Shown: one piece after another, positions 37,170-47,566 of the stretch
Numbering within the stretch: the first letter of the stretch is position 1
Layout: each line of letters begins with the position of its first letter
Assembly (NCBI GenBank): GCA_039720395.1
Contig: CM077833.1
Location: forward strand, 20,211,133-20,275,132
Reading direction: 5' to 3'
Origin: Liquidambar formosana
Taxonomy: Eukaryota; Streptophyta; Magnoliopsida; Saxifragales; Altingiaceae
DNA: 64,000 nucleotides
Position numbers and translations under genes: made by a program
The notes under the pieces: model-generated
What the model was told of the DNA's origin: nothing
The model's database searches: none
What the model saw: the letters and a program-made list of their open reading frames with translations, nothing else

Positions 37170-39646
37170 TCAAAATGCTTTACAAAGATTGTTAGCATTC
37201 ATGTTAGACGAACATTGCTGCGGTATTGGGCTGGTTGGAACGCACAGCCTGCTCCTTTTCGGTTCAGAAATCCTCACATGTGAAATCGCCACTGTGAGTG
37301 CATCAACCAAAGCACAGTCATCCTGCTCTTCTGAGTTACTCGAAGTTTCAGATGAACCCTCAACGAGAGGGTAATTGCCTGTCCTCTTTGTGTCTGACTC
37401 CAGTCCTGGTGCAATGGCAAGTTGCCGGAATGGCACCCCTAGTTCGTTCTTCGATTTCGACTTAATGGATAGTGTCTTCAACGTACGCTCTGTGTAGAAC
37501 AAAATCCATGGATGGCCTGAAATGACACCCATTAATATGTCAATTGAGTGAAATAGGAGAGTACACTGAAAATTTGAAATGTGGCCATTTTACGGTGCCA
37601 GGAATATTCAGAATCAGGGATTGGCCACAATAATAAGGTTAAAAAATAGTTAAAAGAATTTAATAAAAATACAGGTATAATGTTAAAAAAGCAATGCAGC
37701 CAATGGCACCATGCATCAACCAAAAGTTCTGAATCTTTCAAAACTTCCAGAAGTATGTGTGAAAACAGCAAATAAAAGCTGTTTGCACATGCCTATGGAA
37801 AAAGTCATCAATAATTTATAAATGTTCCAGATATATGACCAGTGTCAAAAACTTACTTAGTACTTCATCAGCTGTTATCCTCACCGAAACATCTCTTGTT
37901 AGCATTCGCTCAATCAGATCCCGTGCAGGTTTAGATATTGACTCCCATATTCCTGTGTGGAAATTAAGCTTCACATTCTTGATTGCCTCGAAGACTGCTT
38001 CCGACGAGTCTCCTTGAAAAGGAAGAAAACCAACTAAGAGAGCATGTAGGAGAACACCAGCACTCCAGATATCCACTTTTTCGGAATAATTCCCTGACAG
38101 AACTTCTGGGGCAACATAAGCCGTACTACCAGCCAAACCAGACAAGCTCTGACCTGTGGTGCAGCAATTGTATTATTTCATAGGCACTTGGCAAAGCTAT
38201 CACAATTTAACCAAGCAATGTATAAAAAGAAACAAAACATAGATTTTCAGAAGATGATGAATCACATTTAAATTTCCAGAGCAAATGTATGGCAATTTGC
38301 TTCTATTCATGTCTTGCAATGCCTAAACATCATGTTCAAGGGAAATAACTAAAATAATCAAAGAAAGATGAATAAAAATATTAAGCGGTGCGGAGAGTGG
38401 AAAGAATACTTGATCAATGGAAATAATGGATGGAACAAATATATTTACAGCAAATAATACTGTGTCATATATATAAACTACAATTTTTCAAAATCCAAGC
38501 ATTCATAACTTACAAAGTAGAAGTATCAAGCATTATAAGCTCAGATTAATACTTTTCTATATGAGTCAATTGAAATAGTGCGACACAAATGACTTTCCTA
38601 ATGAAACCTCTCTCCCGCTTTTAATTCTCTTGTCCTGTACTCACAAGAGTAGGCTTTTACTAGCTACAAATAAATAAATAAATAATACCCATCCAAGCAA
38701 AGTCCATATCCATTGGTTCCATGCCCCCCATTCCCTGGGGCAGTGTAGGGCGTGCGCAACTGGATTACACTCAAAAGTAGATGGGTGCTCAAAAGAAAAC
38801 CCAACGCTAGGTGGGGCCTGGGGCAAGAGGGTAGGCCTGGGGTTCACTCAACATTGGCTGGTGTTCGAATGACCTAGGAAAAATTTGCAGCTTGCATCAG
38901 GGAATATTTTTGGCATCAGTTATGGCTGTGAAAAGTCAAAGTTGAGTCAGACTCAAAAACCTTATCAACATGCTTATGGAGAGCATAACCTAGCAGGGGT
39001 AGCCTAGCTGCAAAGGACCACGCCTCAGCCTCATGAAACAGAGGTCCCAATTTCAAAACTGGGCCCAAAACTTAGTGCAAGGGCAAAGCCAGTGTGTTGC
39101 TAGGTGGGGCGAAGGGCAAAGCCAGTGTGTTGCTAGGTGGGGCACTCGCCCCACCTGAAAATTTCAACAAAAAAAAAATAAAAAATCTTAATATTTTGCT
39201 CTTTTGATGATCATTTCCCAACTTAATACCAAATAAAGGATATAAGTAGTCATTTTGAAGCATGTATACAGTCAATTGTAATAAGTTGACAAACAATATC
39301 CTTTACATGGTATTAATTTGAAAAGTGATCACTAAAACGTGATACGTTGTAATAAGTTGCCTCACCTGAGGTAATTTCCTGGCTTCGCCCCTGCCTTAGT
39401 GGCCCCCCCACCAAAATAAATAAATAAATAAAAGAAATGCTTATGGAGTGCATTTGAGAGTTCCAACCCCATAACCTTTGATGAAGGAGTGACATAAGCA
39501 AATTACTCATGCTTACAGGCAAAGCAATTTGCTGATTGGTTAGCATCCAATAGTCTTGATCACCCAGTTGGGCTGAGAGGTATTTTGTCCTCTTCTGTTT
39601 TCTGAGATAACTGGGGCTGCTAGATCCCCATTTATTGTAGCTCCCC

Positions 39647-39689
<43 letters not shown>

Positions 39690-42134
39690 GTATAGAGAGA
39701 GAGAAAGAGAGATATTTTGTAAAAAAAAAAAAAGAGAGGATCATATCTGAATCACCTCAATGGCATGCTTTTTCAAGCAGATCCACCGCCAATCTACAAA
39801 CCAGCGCATTGGAAGCTTGGATAAGGAAGTCTTATGTAGCCAGCTGAATTTATTTTATTTTTTTATTTTTTTATTTTGATGAAGTAAAATGTGTATTAAT
39901 AACAAAAAGGTAAGCCCCAGTACATGAGACATATACAAGAACAAAGCACCAAAGCACAAAAAAAGATCCCTTTATATCTTTAGGGAATCTAAGAAATGAA
40001 CAAAAGAAGGTTTACTAATCTTAGCATAGCTAGAGTACCACAAAAAAAGGTCCTTATGTAGCCAGCTCAATTATTAAATGAAGCTCTTACAAAATAAGGT
40101 CAGCAGGACATGCACTCAAGTTTTGCAAATATAAGGTCTCCAAGATTCCAACCACTAAAGTGTGACTGTTATGCTCACACTATTTTTGCTTAATTATGTA
40201 CTAAAGGAAGATTTAATATCAAATTAAAATGAATATACACACACTACAATACATTAATTTTTTTGACGAAGGTAAATTTATTCACAAAAAAAGGGCCGAG
40301 ACCCATGTACAAAAGTATACCAGTAGTATACCAATGCAAGCAAAAAGAAAGCTATAAAGCCAAGGAATCTAAAAAGGTTTGGAAGTTAATCAGGTCTTCT
40401 AAAAACTCCAGATTTATCCAACAAAAAAGAAGTCCTATACAAGTGTTCTTTAGTTGCACTACAGTGGACTCAAGATTTTCAAAAATTCTTTTGTTTCTTT
40501 CCTGCCAAATGGACCAAAAGATAGCATGAGGAACTTTCCTCCACACATCCTGACCCCTCCTATTTCTGCTCCTACATCTCCATGAGCCCAAAACTTGGCA
40601 AACAGTCGCAGACAGAACTGAACTCCAAAAATGGCAAGGCAGCTTGCCCAAAGCACAGCTGCTCCTTTGCAGTGCAAGAAGAGATAGTCGATGGATTCAA
40701 GCTCAGATTTGCACATGACACCATTTTTTTAGTAGGAAGCCATTAACAAGGATCTAACTGTAATTCCCCCTAGACGATGCCAATTGTCAAACCTACTCAT
40801 ATAATCATAAAACAACTACTAATAGCTTGCCACTTTGCCAGAGAAGAGGGGTAAACGGCAATCATGGCCAAGCTTTCCAATCAAAGCCCCTAGATGTCAA
40901 TATTTTGTAGTGGCAACTATTACCAATCGGGTTACGTAGCATTTACCACTGAAATACTTCTTATGGACGCATAGGAAATCCAAAACTCCAAATTAAAAAT
41001 AGCCAAAGAAAGGAAAAAAAGAATGAAAAGAATTTTCCCAATAGATTCTGCAATCCATGAAAACTTACACGTAAACACAACCATACGCTTTTAGAATAAT
41101 CATAAAGCTCAACATCGGCATGGATGTAAGAATAAAAATAACTCAGAACTACCAGCTTATGTCATAAAGCTCATAATCATAAAAGTACAAATTTATGACA
41201 CTGTAAACCATTTGTGAACAGCTAAAGCGAAAGGTAAGAATATGAAATTCATAGCAGAATAGCATTCAGTTACAAGGCCAAAACGTAACATCTATGTTTG
41301 TTCAACTCTAGGTGGTCAAAGCAATGCAATATCAGGAAAAAGAAAAAAAACAAAAACAAGTTTCAGATATTTACCATTTGCAACCCTCATGGCTAAGCCA
41401 AAATCTGCAAGCTTTAACTTTCCTGAGGTCGTGAGAAGAATATTCTCAGGCTTTATGTCTCTGTGAACAACCCCCATCTCATGACAATACTTAATGATCA
41501 ACATCAATTCCTTAAATATATTGGCAGCCCGACGCTCTGAATACTGCCCCTCCTTGACCATCTGATCGATCAATCGCCCTCCAGAGCATAACTCCATCAC
41601 AAGATGAAAATTTTTAGCATCCTCATACACCGCCTGCAATGTCACAACACCAGGATGACCTGACAAGTGCTGCATTATCTCCACCTCCCGATGAACGATG
41701 TCCTCCCCCTTGAGCAAAGTCTTACACGCAAATTCAGCTCCGTTGACTCTACTCCGACACAACCGAACAGACCCGAATTTACCTTGGCCAATCGTGGAAT
41801 CTAAAACATAATTATCCCCTATCTTATTCTTCCTACCCATCCGGGTAGCAACATCGATACACCCTATCTTCCTCTTAAGACCTCTTCCGGCTGACACCAA
41901 GGAAGAACTACCACAAGCCGGAGCAGTGGCAATGCCGGCAAGCCTACTTTTACAAGAACCAACCGGTCCTGCACACGCATCATCCTTACACCTCTTCTTC
42001 AACCTGGCATAATCCTCAAACGAAAAGTGCAACTTACAACTCGAAAATGACGATCGCGATTCGCAGGTGGGTGGTAAAATCTCCAGAAAATTCGAGCATG
42101 CATCAGCTTCACTTCCCTTCCTCTTCTTCCTCAT
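37170..42134 (-). CDS. PEPKR2: PEPKR2-type serine/threonine protein kinase
   Basis: A kinase of the CDPK-related PEPRK group (phosphoenolpyruvate carboxylase kinase-related kinase 2). It lacks the junction and EF-hand region of CDPKs; its substrates are not well known. Three exons: 42134-41375, 38153-37857, 37516-37170, phase-consistent, 467 residues, near the usual length. The ATG at 42134 (MRKKRKGSE) is chosen because the longer frame upstream begins only with TTG. Kinase landmarks: glycine loop IGQGKFGSV (about 115-123), ATP-binding Lys in FACKTL (138), VVHRDIKPEN catalytic loop (from about 222), LADFGLA (from 242), then across intron 1 the activation segment STAYVAPEVLSGNYSEKVDIWS. The acidic, Ser-rich tail (SSETSSNSEEQDD) follows the domain. 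Intron 1 (41374-38154) is large and holds several retroelement and hAT pieces. Confidence 0.95.
38983..39069 (+). mobile_element. Possible SINE head in PEPKR2 intron 1
   Basis: GGGTAGCCTAGCTGCAAAGG resembles a Pol III A box and a GGTCCCAATTTCAAAAC stretch about 45 bp later a weak B box. No poly-A tail or target duplication was found before the hAT-like element begins at 39078. Confidence 0.35.
39078..39393. mobile_element. hAT-like MITE in PEPKR2 intron 1
   Basis: The ends read CAAGGGCAAAGCCAG and, inward from the right, CAGGGGCGAAGCCAG, a typical hAT terminus. The flanks ACTTAGTG (39070-39077) and CCTTAGTG (39394-39401) agree at 7 of 8 bases. The left end contains a tandem duplication of about 37 bp in which GGGCAAAGCCAGTGTGTTGC occurs twice (about 39082 and 39115). 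No coding capacity. Confidence 0.8.
39651..39682. repeat. (CA)n microsatellite
   Basis: A perfect CA run of about 32 bp, followed by short TA and GA runs, within PEPKR2 intron 1. Confidence 0.95.
39831..40072 (-). mobile_element. 5'-truncated LINE 3' end with 20-bp target duplication
   Basis: The insert 39851-40052 begins with a T-rich tract (the poly-A tail in antisense) and carries the conserved ACATGAGACATATACAAGA block also seen at 8769-8928. It is flanked by near-identical 20-bp repeats containing CTTATGTAGCCAGCT (39831-39850 and 40053-40072, one mismatch). This is the signature of target-primed reverse transcription. Confidence 0.85.
40258..40740 (-). mobile_element. LINE-1-type retroelement fragment with zf-RVT remnant
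   Basis: Antisense to the plus strand, starting at a T-rich tract (poly-A end near 40258). One minus frame (about 40716-40600) reads MCKSELESIDYLFLHC followed by LW and FG motifs, the zinc-binding domain at the C-terminus of plant LINE reverse transcriptases. A second frame (about 40540-40352) continues with AIFWSIWQERNKRIFENLES, the usual following segment. The frame change marks it as a dead copy. It is inside PEPKR2 intron 1. Confidence 0.85.
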
Positions 42135-43991
42135 CAATACCACTACACAACCCAATGTAGAATTTTATCTACAACTAAACCCACAAAACATCGAATTTGC
42201 AGAAAAGCAACAAATCATCCAATTCAATCCCGCAATACCCTTCTCGATTTTCCCCCCTAACATAAACGATAAATAAGTCCGTCAGTGCCACAAATAAAAA
42301 CATACTATTACCCTCTGTTTGGTCACTAAGAAACCAAAGGAAAAAAAATAAAAATAAAATTAACTATTGAACCTTTATCTTTTTTTCTGTTTTTTTTTTT
42401 TTTTTTTTCTTCCTGGTTCCCAGAAAGTGAAAAACTCGATGTAATGAAAAAGTTAAAGATTCAACAATTTTAGCATCCAAATTGAGGATAGAGATCGACA
42501 ATATAAAACCCTAACCCTAATCCTAACAATTGAAAAAACAAAGAAGAAGAAGAAGAAGAAGAAGAAGAAGAAGAAGAAGAAGATTAGGGCAAACAATACC
42601 TTCCAACAGAGACGGTGTTGAGTAGAATACAGAGAGGAAATCAGCGATATTTCTGATAGAAGATGAGCGAGTCGTGAAAGACGGAGCAGACCGAACCGAA
42701 AACCCTAGAAACGTCCGACAAAAGATTTGGGAACAATGGCGAACCGATGTGATGGAAAAGCTGGTGCGTAGAGGTTTGGGGTTTTGGTGTTTTACTTTAC
42801 CTTTTACGTGCGGAAACGGACGCGTCGACTGTCGCGTAGGTAAGTGCTCGGTTTTCCGATTTCGGGTCGAACTTCAATTACCCGAATTCGATGTCGATGT
42901 CTTTTCCTCCCCTTTTTCCTCTTCTCTTTTTCTTTTAGGGGTGGTTCCCGTCCTGCCACGCAATCCGTCCCAGCCCTAGATTGTGGACTGTCATCCCAAT
43001 TCTTATCCATCGTCATAATTTTACAGAGTAAGGTATGCTTCAAAGTCAATGAGTTTTAAACCGATTTTGCTACGCATTAAAATGACACTATTTTAGTGTG
43101 TTTTGTGTTTTTCCAATCAATAGGGTTTTTATTTTGATTTTTATTTTTATTTTCATAATCAATTAATAGGTTATCTAGATATTTGATTCAATTAACTAGT
43201 GAATTTGGATAATGTTATTGTTCATTCTATGCCAATTGATTTCCAATATTAATTTTAGTAATGACTTGTCGTAAAATGATTTAAATTAATCTACTATCAT
43301 TATCACCGCCCATCAATTGTCATTATCCCATGAGATAGGAGAATGTACACACATTCGTGCAAAGTTAAAACCATAAATTTTGTAAACCCCATGTTTTTAT
43401 TGGGGTGGGACATGCCATTAGAAGCATGGGTTATTGACAAATAGGTGTTATAATTAAACTAATGATAAACATGCTTCAACCATAGCCACTAAACAATTAA
43501 AAAGCACTTTCAACGTTAGAAACTCTTTCAAAATATTCTTTCCATTCCGATTTTATTATCCTCATTTCTTTTTTGAGATGTTCCAAAATTATTCTCTCAT
43601 TCAAAAGAAAAATGACTCTTTTTTATTAATTACCTAAAGTACTATTTCTCATGAGTATTTTATCTTTTCTCAATATATTGTACACTTAAGGACGGAATTG
43701 TAATGTTCGAATATATATATATTGATGTGAAAGCATTTAAAATGAATTTCCTAAAAAATCATATATTTTAAAAAGTGACAATCAATTATGAATGAATGGA
43801 ATACACAATAATCAAACACCATTAATCTCTTTGCAGTAGTCTCTTATCTAAACAATTCATTTGAGAGAAATACTTTATTAAAAGTTATTATTGTGCCAAA
43901 TGGATCCTTAGACTATATTTGCTCCCAAACATCGTAAGGGAGTCCCTTAAAGGGACTATTTAAGATATATAAAAAAGTGAAGTGTGTTGAA
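42135..43991. other. Intergenic region upstream of PEPKR2
   Basis: Contains the PEPKR2 5' UTR and promoter. A (GAA)n run lies at 42541-42582 and A-rich tracts elsewhere. The GC-richer block at about 42.6-43.0 kb could be a first noncoding exon or core promoter, but no TATA box or splice evidence was decisive. Nothing was recognised in 43.05-43.99 kb. Confidence 0.5.
42541..42582. repeat. (GAA)n microsatellite
   Basis: A perfect trinucleotide run of about 42 bp, upstream of the PEPKR2 start codon. Confidence 0.95.
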
Positions 43992-44753
43992 TAGGGATGT
44001 AAATGGGATGGGTTTTTTCGGGGCCCCGCTTCGTCCCGATTCTAGTGGAAAGGGTTGGAGATATTATTTAATGGGGTAAGGGCGGGTTTGAGATTTTTTT
44101 TAAGAACCCATTAAGGTTTGGGGTGAGGTTGGGATTTTCATTAAAAACCCATCCTAAACCCGCTCTGATTATTTACTCTCTTTTGCTATTATACCTCTAT
44201 TAATACACAATAATATACTTATACCATTTAATAAATAAAGACCTTTAATTTGTGAAATTGCTTTTTGCTTTTGTTTGGATCTTGTTTTTTTTTCTTGTCT
44301 CTTTGTTTTATTCCGTTTTGTTGGGAGTTGTGACATTTTTATTGAAAGAAATTATTGTTATTACGTGAATCTTTTTAGTTGTTATGTTTTATTAATCTTT
44401 CATATTGGAAAAATTGAAAGTAGTTTGATGAATTTAATGAATGAATTTTAAAAGTTTTCTTATAATAAATATGGTAAAATAAAACAATTATTTTTTCTTA
44501 AAAATAAATTTATGCTATAGGACATAATCAATGTTTTGTTTTGTCCCTTTCCGTCCTGTCTTGTCCCACAAAGTATAAATGAGATGGGACGGGGCGGGAC
44601 GGGAATGGGATTTTCAAATTTAAATAGGATGGGAATGAGAATTGGATGTTAAATTTAAAGTATATTTGGGATGGGGTTGGGATGGGAAAAATTCCTATGG
44701 GTTGGGATTGGGAGAGGACTCCCCATACTAAACCCGCCCCGTTGACATCCCTA
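43992..44753. mobile_element. hAT-like non-autonomous element, GGGATGG-rich
   Basis: The termini are TAGGGATGTAAATGGG and, inward from the right, TAGGGATGTCAACGGG (14 of 16 match). The flanks GTGTTGAA (43984-43991) and TTGTTGAA (44754-44761) match at 7 of 8. Subterminal regions are rich in GGGATGGG. No transposase is visible. The element at 46395-47242 belongs to the same family by its ends and interior. Confidence 0.85.
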
Positions 44754-44813
44754 TTGTTGAAAATAAGTTTGACTAATTTCATTTTACCATTGTTTGTAAG
44801 TCTCTCTCTGTTT

Positions 44814-44886
44814 CTTCTTCTTCTTCTTCTTCTTCTTCTTCTTCTTCTTCTTCTTCTTCTTCTTTTTTTTTTTTTTTTTTTTTTTT
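44814..44886. repeat. (TTC)n and poly-T tract
   Basis: About 50 bp of TTC repeat running into about 24 T. Confidence 0.95.
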
Positions 44887-45306
44887 GGCTTTAAATCTAT
44901 TTAGTATTATGTAGGAAAAATAAACATAAACACAATTTTCATTTTAAAATTAATCGTGAGTTGGTTTATTAAAAAATTATACAGCATTCATGGGGTAAAC
45001 CCAACTTAGTTTTGTTTTCAAAATTTCCAGACAAGACCTAATAATGCTGTTTTATGCCTTCGCACCAATAGCACAATTTTGCACCATTTTCACTATTGCT
45101 CATAAAAAAAAATGCACTTCTTTCAACTGTTTACCTATTGCTCTTGAAAACGACACTATCTTGTGACGTTGTAGTAAAACCAAGCTAGACATCGGACAAT
45201 TCACAGAATCATCCGTTTAGAGACCCACTTAATTAGCGGTGTTATCCATGCCCATCTAACATCCTACAAACTATATGAACCACGAAAGTTTAAAACCCAT
45301 TAGAAC

Positions 45307-45979
45307 TAGGGGTGTTAATGGTTTTGGTTAAAACCGAGAACCAAACCGACGGTTTGGTTTGGTTTTTTTGTCATTAGGTTTAATTATGGTTTTAATTTTA
45401 GAAAACCGAACTTAATTGGTTTGGTTTTGGTTTTCAGTTTTAAAAAACTGAACTAAACCGAAAAAACCGAAAAATATAATATATATATATATATATAAAC
45501 TTAAAGTTTGTAAATTCCCAATTCTAATAAGGGTAAAATAGGTAATGGGCTTGTTTTTGTTGATTTTAAGTTTCTTATTGTTTTCCCTTTTTTAGATTGG
45601 CATGTATTAAACTAGCTATTAATGTTGTGTGTATTAAAGTTGTGTGTGATATTAACATATTAATATATGTCAATATGTTTCTATTTTAATACAATGTTTG
45701 TTTTTTTTAGTTGCTAATGTAATGCTTTTATTAAAAATGTTTTTATTTGGAGTTTGGCACATCATTTTTTTCATTTTCAATTATTTGTTGTTACTTGATA
45801 GGTTAAAACCGAAACCAAACCGAACCGAACCGAACCAAACCGAAATATAATGGTTTGGTTTGGTTTGGTTTTTTTATAATATGGTTTGGTTTTGGTTTGG
45901 GAGGAACAAAACCGAAGTATAATGGTTTGGTTTGAAATCTCCCCTAAAACCAAACCAAACCGAACCATTAACACCCCTA
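45307..45979. mobile_element. hAT MITE with GGTTTGGTTT/AACCGAACC arms
   Basis: Near-perfect inverted ends TAGGGGTGTTAATGGTT are flanked by an exact 8-bp duplication, ATTAGAAC (45299-45306 and 45980-45987), diagnostic of hAT insertion. Both subterminal regions are dense in GGTTTGGTTT and its complement AACCGAACC, which could pair into a strong cruciform. 673 bp, no coding capacity. Confidence 0.9.
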
Positions 45980-46394
45980 ATTAGAACTATAAAACCTTAT
46001 ATAGGGGCCCAAATGGTTTAGTAAGAATCAAATTTAGAACCTTACTTTTTAAGTTGTGGTCCCTTGACAATTAAGCTGCCCCTTAGGTTGTGTTTGGTTT
46101 GTGTAAATAAAATATAATGAGAATGATAATGAAGTGGAAAGTAAATGAAATGAAAAATGGTCATTATGTTCCAATGTTTGATAAATCGTGGTAATGGAAT
46201 AGACAAGATTTACTTTTTGTGATATTATTATTATTATTATTCCTTAAAGGGTAGGAATAACCACTCTTTTTGGTTTGAAGAGAAATGTTAATTTCGTTTT
46301 TTCAAGGAATAGATTACAAAAGGGAATGCTCATTTCATTCTATATAGCCAACAAAACATTCTAAAAAATGTGTTACAACTTTAATGGTCATTCC

Positions 46395-47242
46395 AAGGGA
46401 TGTCAATGGGACAGGTTTGGGATGGGAAGCCTTTTCCCAACCCCAACCCTAATGAAAATTACCCCATCCCAATCTTGTCCTAAACCCACTTTAGATTTGA
46501 CATCAAATTCTCATTTCCGTCCCAATTAAATTTGAAAATCCTATTCCCATACCATCTTGTCTCATTTACACTTAACTAGATAAGACAGAGGGGTGGGACG
46601 AAAAAACCCATTACGGTAACCTAAATTTGATATTAAAAAAAGATGTAAGAAATAATCATTTTAATTTTCCACATACATTCATAATGAGAAATTTTCAAAA
46701 TTTGTTCATTAAATTCATGAAACCACTTTCAATTAAAAAAGCTCTAAAAAGCCCTAAATAAAGATTAATAAAATATACCATAACCACTAAAAAGTAACCA
46801 TATTGTAACTATGTTACATTTGATATAAAGTAAGAATTTAATTGGGGTGGGTTCAGGATGGGTTTTTAAAGAATATCTCAACCCCATCCCCAACCCTAAC
46901 GGGTTTTTAAAAAAAATCCCCAAACTCATCCCAAACCCACTAAGTGCCTGTTTGGATGAGATTCTGGGAGGCCCAAAATCTCTTTTGATGGCCCATAATC
47001 ACTTCTAAGAGTGTTTGGATAAAAAATGAGAAAAGTGATTGTAAGCCCAAAAGAGATTTTGAGGCCAATTTACTCAAGCTGCCTCCCCCCTGATTCTGAT
47101 TTAGCTTTTGATTCAGCTTCTGATTCTACTTCTGATTTTACTTTGAAGCTATCCCAAACAGGTACTAAGTATTCTGAAACTTTCCCAACTAGAGCATGGA
47201 TGGAGCGAAGTCTCAAAAAAACTCATCCCATTGACATCCCTG
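46395..47242. mobile_element. hAT-like element, middle level of the nest
   Basis: The termini AAGGGATGTCAATGGG and, inward from the right, CAGGGATGTCAATGGG are flanked by an exact 8-bp duplication, GTCATTCC (46387-46394 and 47243-47250). It is inserted in the Tourist element 46086-47285 and is itself interrupted at 46945-47165. Same family as 43992-44753. Confidence 0.88.
46945..47165. mobile_element. Tourist-like MITE, innermost element of the nest
   Basis: The ends GTGCCTGTTTGGATGAG and, inward from the right, GTACCTGTTTGGGATAG are flanked by TAA (46942-46944 and 47166-47168). 221 bp, inserted in the hAT-like element. Confidence 0.82.
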
Positions 47243-47445
47243 GTCATTCCATTCTTACCTTCATTCAAACTTACCAAATGCGACCTTAGGCAAGGGGTCT
47301 TTAATTGGACAACATGCATTACCCACTCAACCGCTTACGCGGAGCCAAACCCGTACCCGCATTAACCCTCCATAGATGGCCACTATAATAACCTGATGGC
47401 CCGATCAGACACACCCTCACGAGAGACAAAGATCGAGAGAAAAAA

Positions 47446-47520
47446 ATGGCTCAGTGTATACCAGGCTTAAACCCTCCCAAAACCCTCGACGCCTTTTTGT
47501 GCTACAACCTCCTCGTGTAA
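47446..47520 (+). other. Displaced PUR7 start / upstream ORF
   Basis: The ATG at 47446 opens MAQCIPGLNPP and stops after 24 codons. As I recall, the Arabidopsis PUR7 transit peptide also begins MAQC. The main PUR7 frame is open from 47471 (after TAA at 47468-47470), reading a Ser/Thr/Lys/Arg-rich, transit-like stretch into the ATG at 47567. So the ancestral start codon is now one frame away from the enzyme. It acts either as an upstream ORF or reflects an indel, for example around the AAAA at 47479-47482. Confidence 0.7.
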
Positions 47521-47566
47521 GACAAGACCGAGATTCAAGAATTTTCCCAGGATCTATGTATCAGCA

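Larger units (their letters stand above)
46086..47285. mobile_element. Tourist-like MITE, outer element of a nest
   Basis: The ends GGTTGTGTTTGGT and, inward from the right, GGTCGCATTTGGT are flanked by TTA (46083-46085 and 47286-47288). Without the inserted element it would be about 344 bp. It is interrupted by the hAT-like element at 46395-47242. Confidence 0.75.

Noticed and set aside
41316..42155. Longer PEPKR2 start beginning MGCVVV
   Set aside because: The codon at 42155 is TTG; the first ATG in frame is at 42134 and gives the family-typical MRKKRKG start.
42674..43059. Open frames in the GC-richer block upstream of PEPKR2
   Set aside because: Overlapping frames on both strands with no family similarity; more likely promoter/5' UTR composition.
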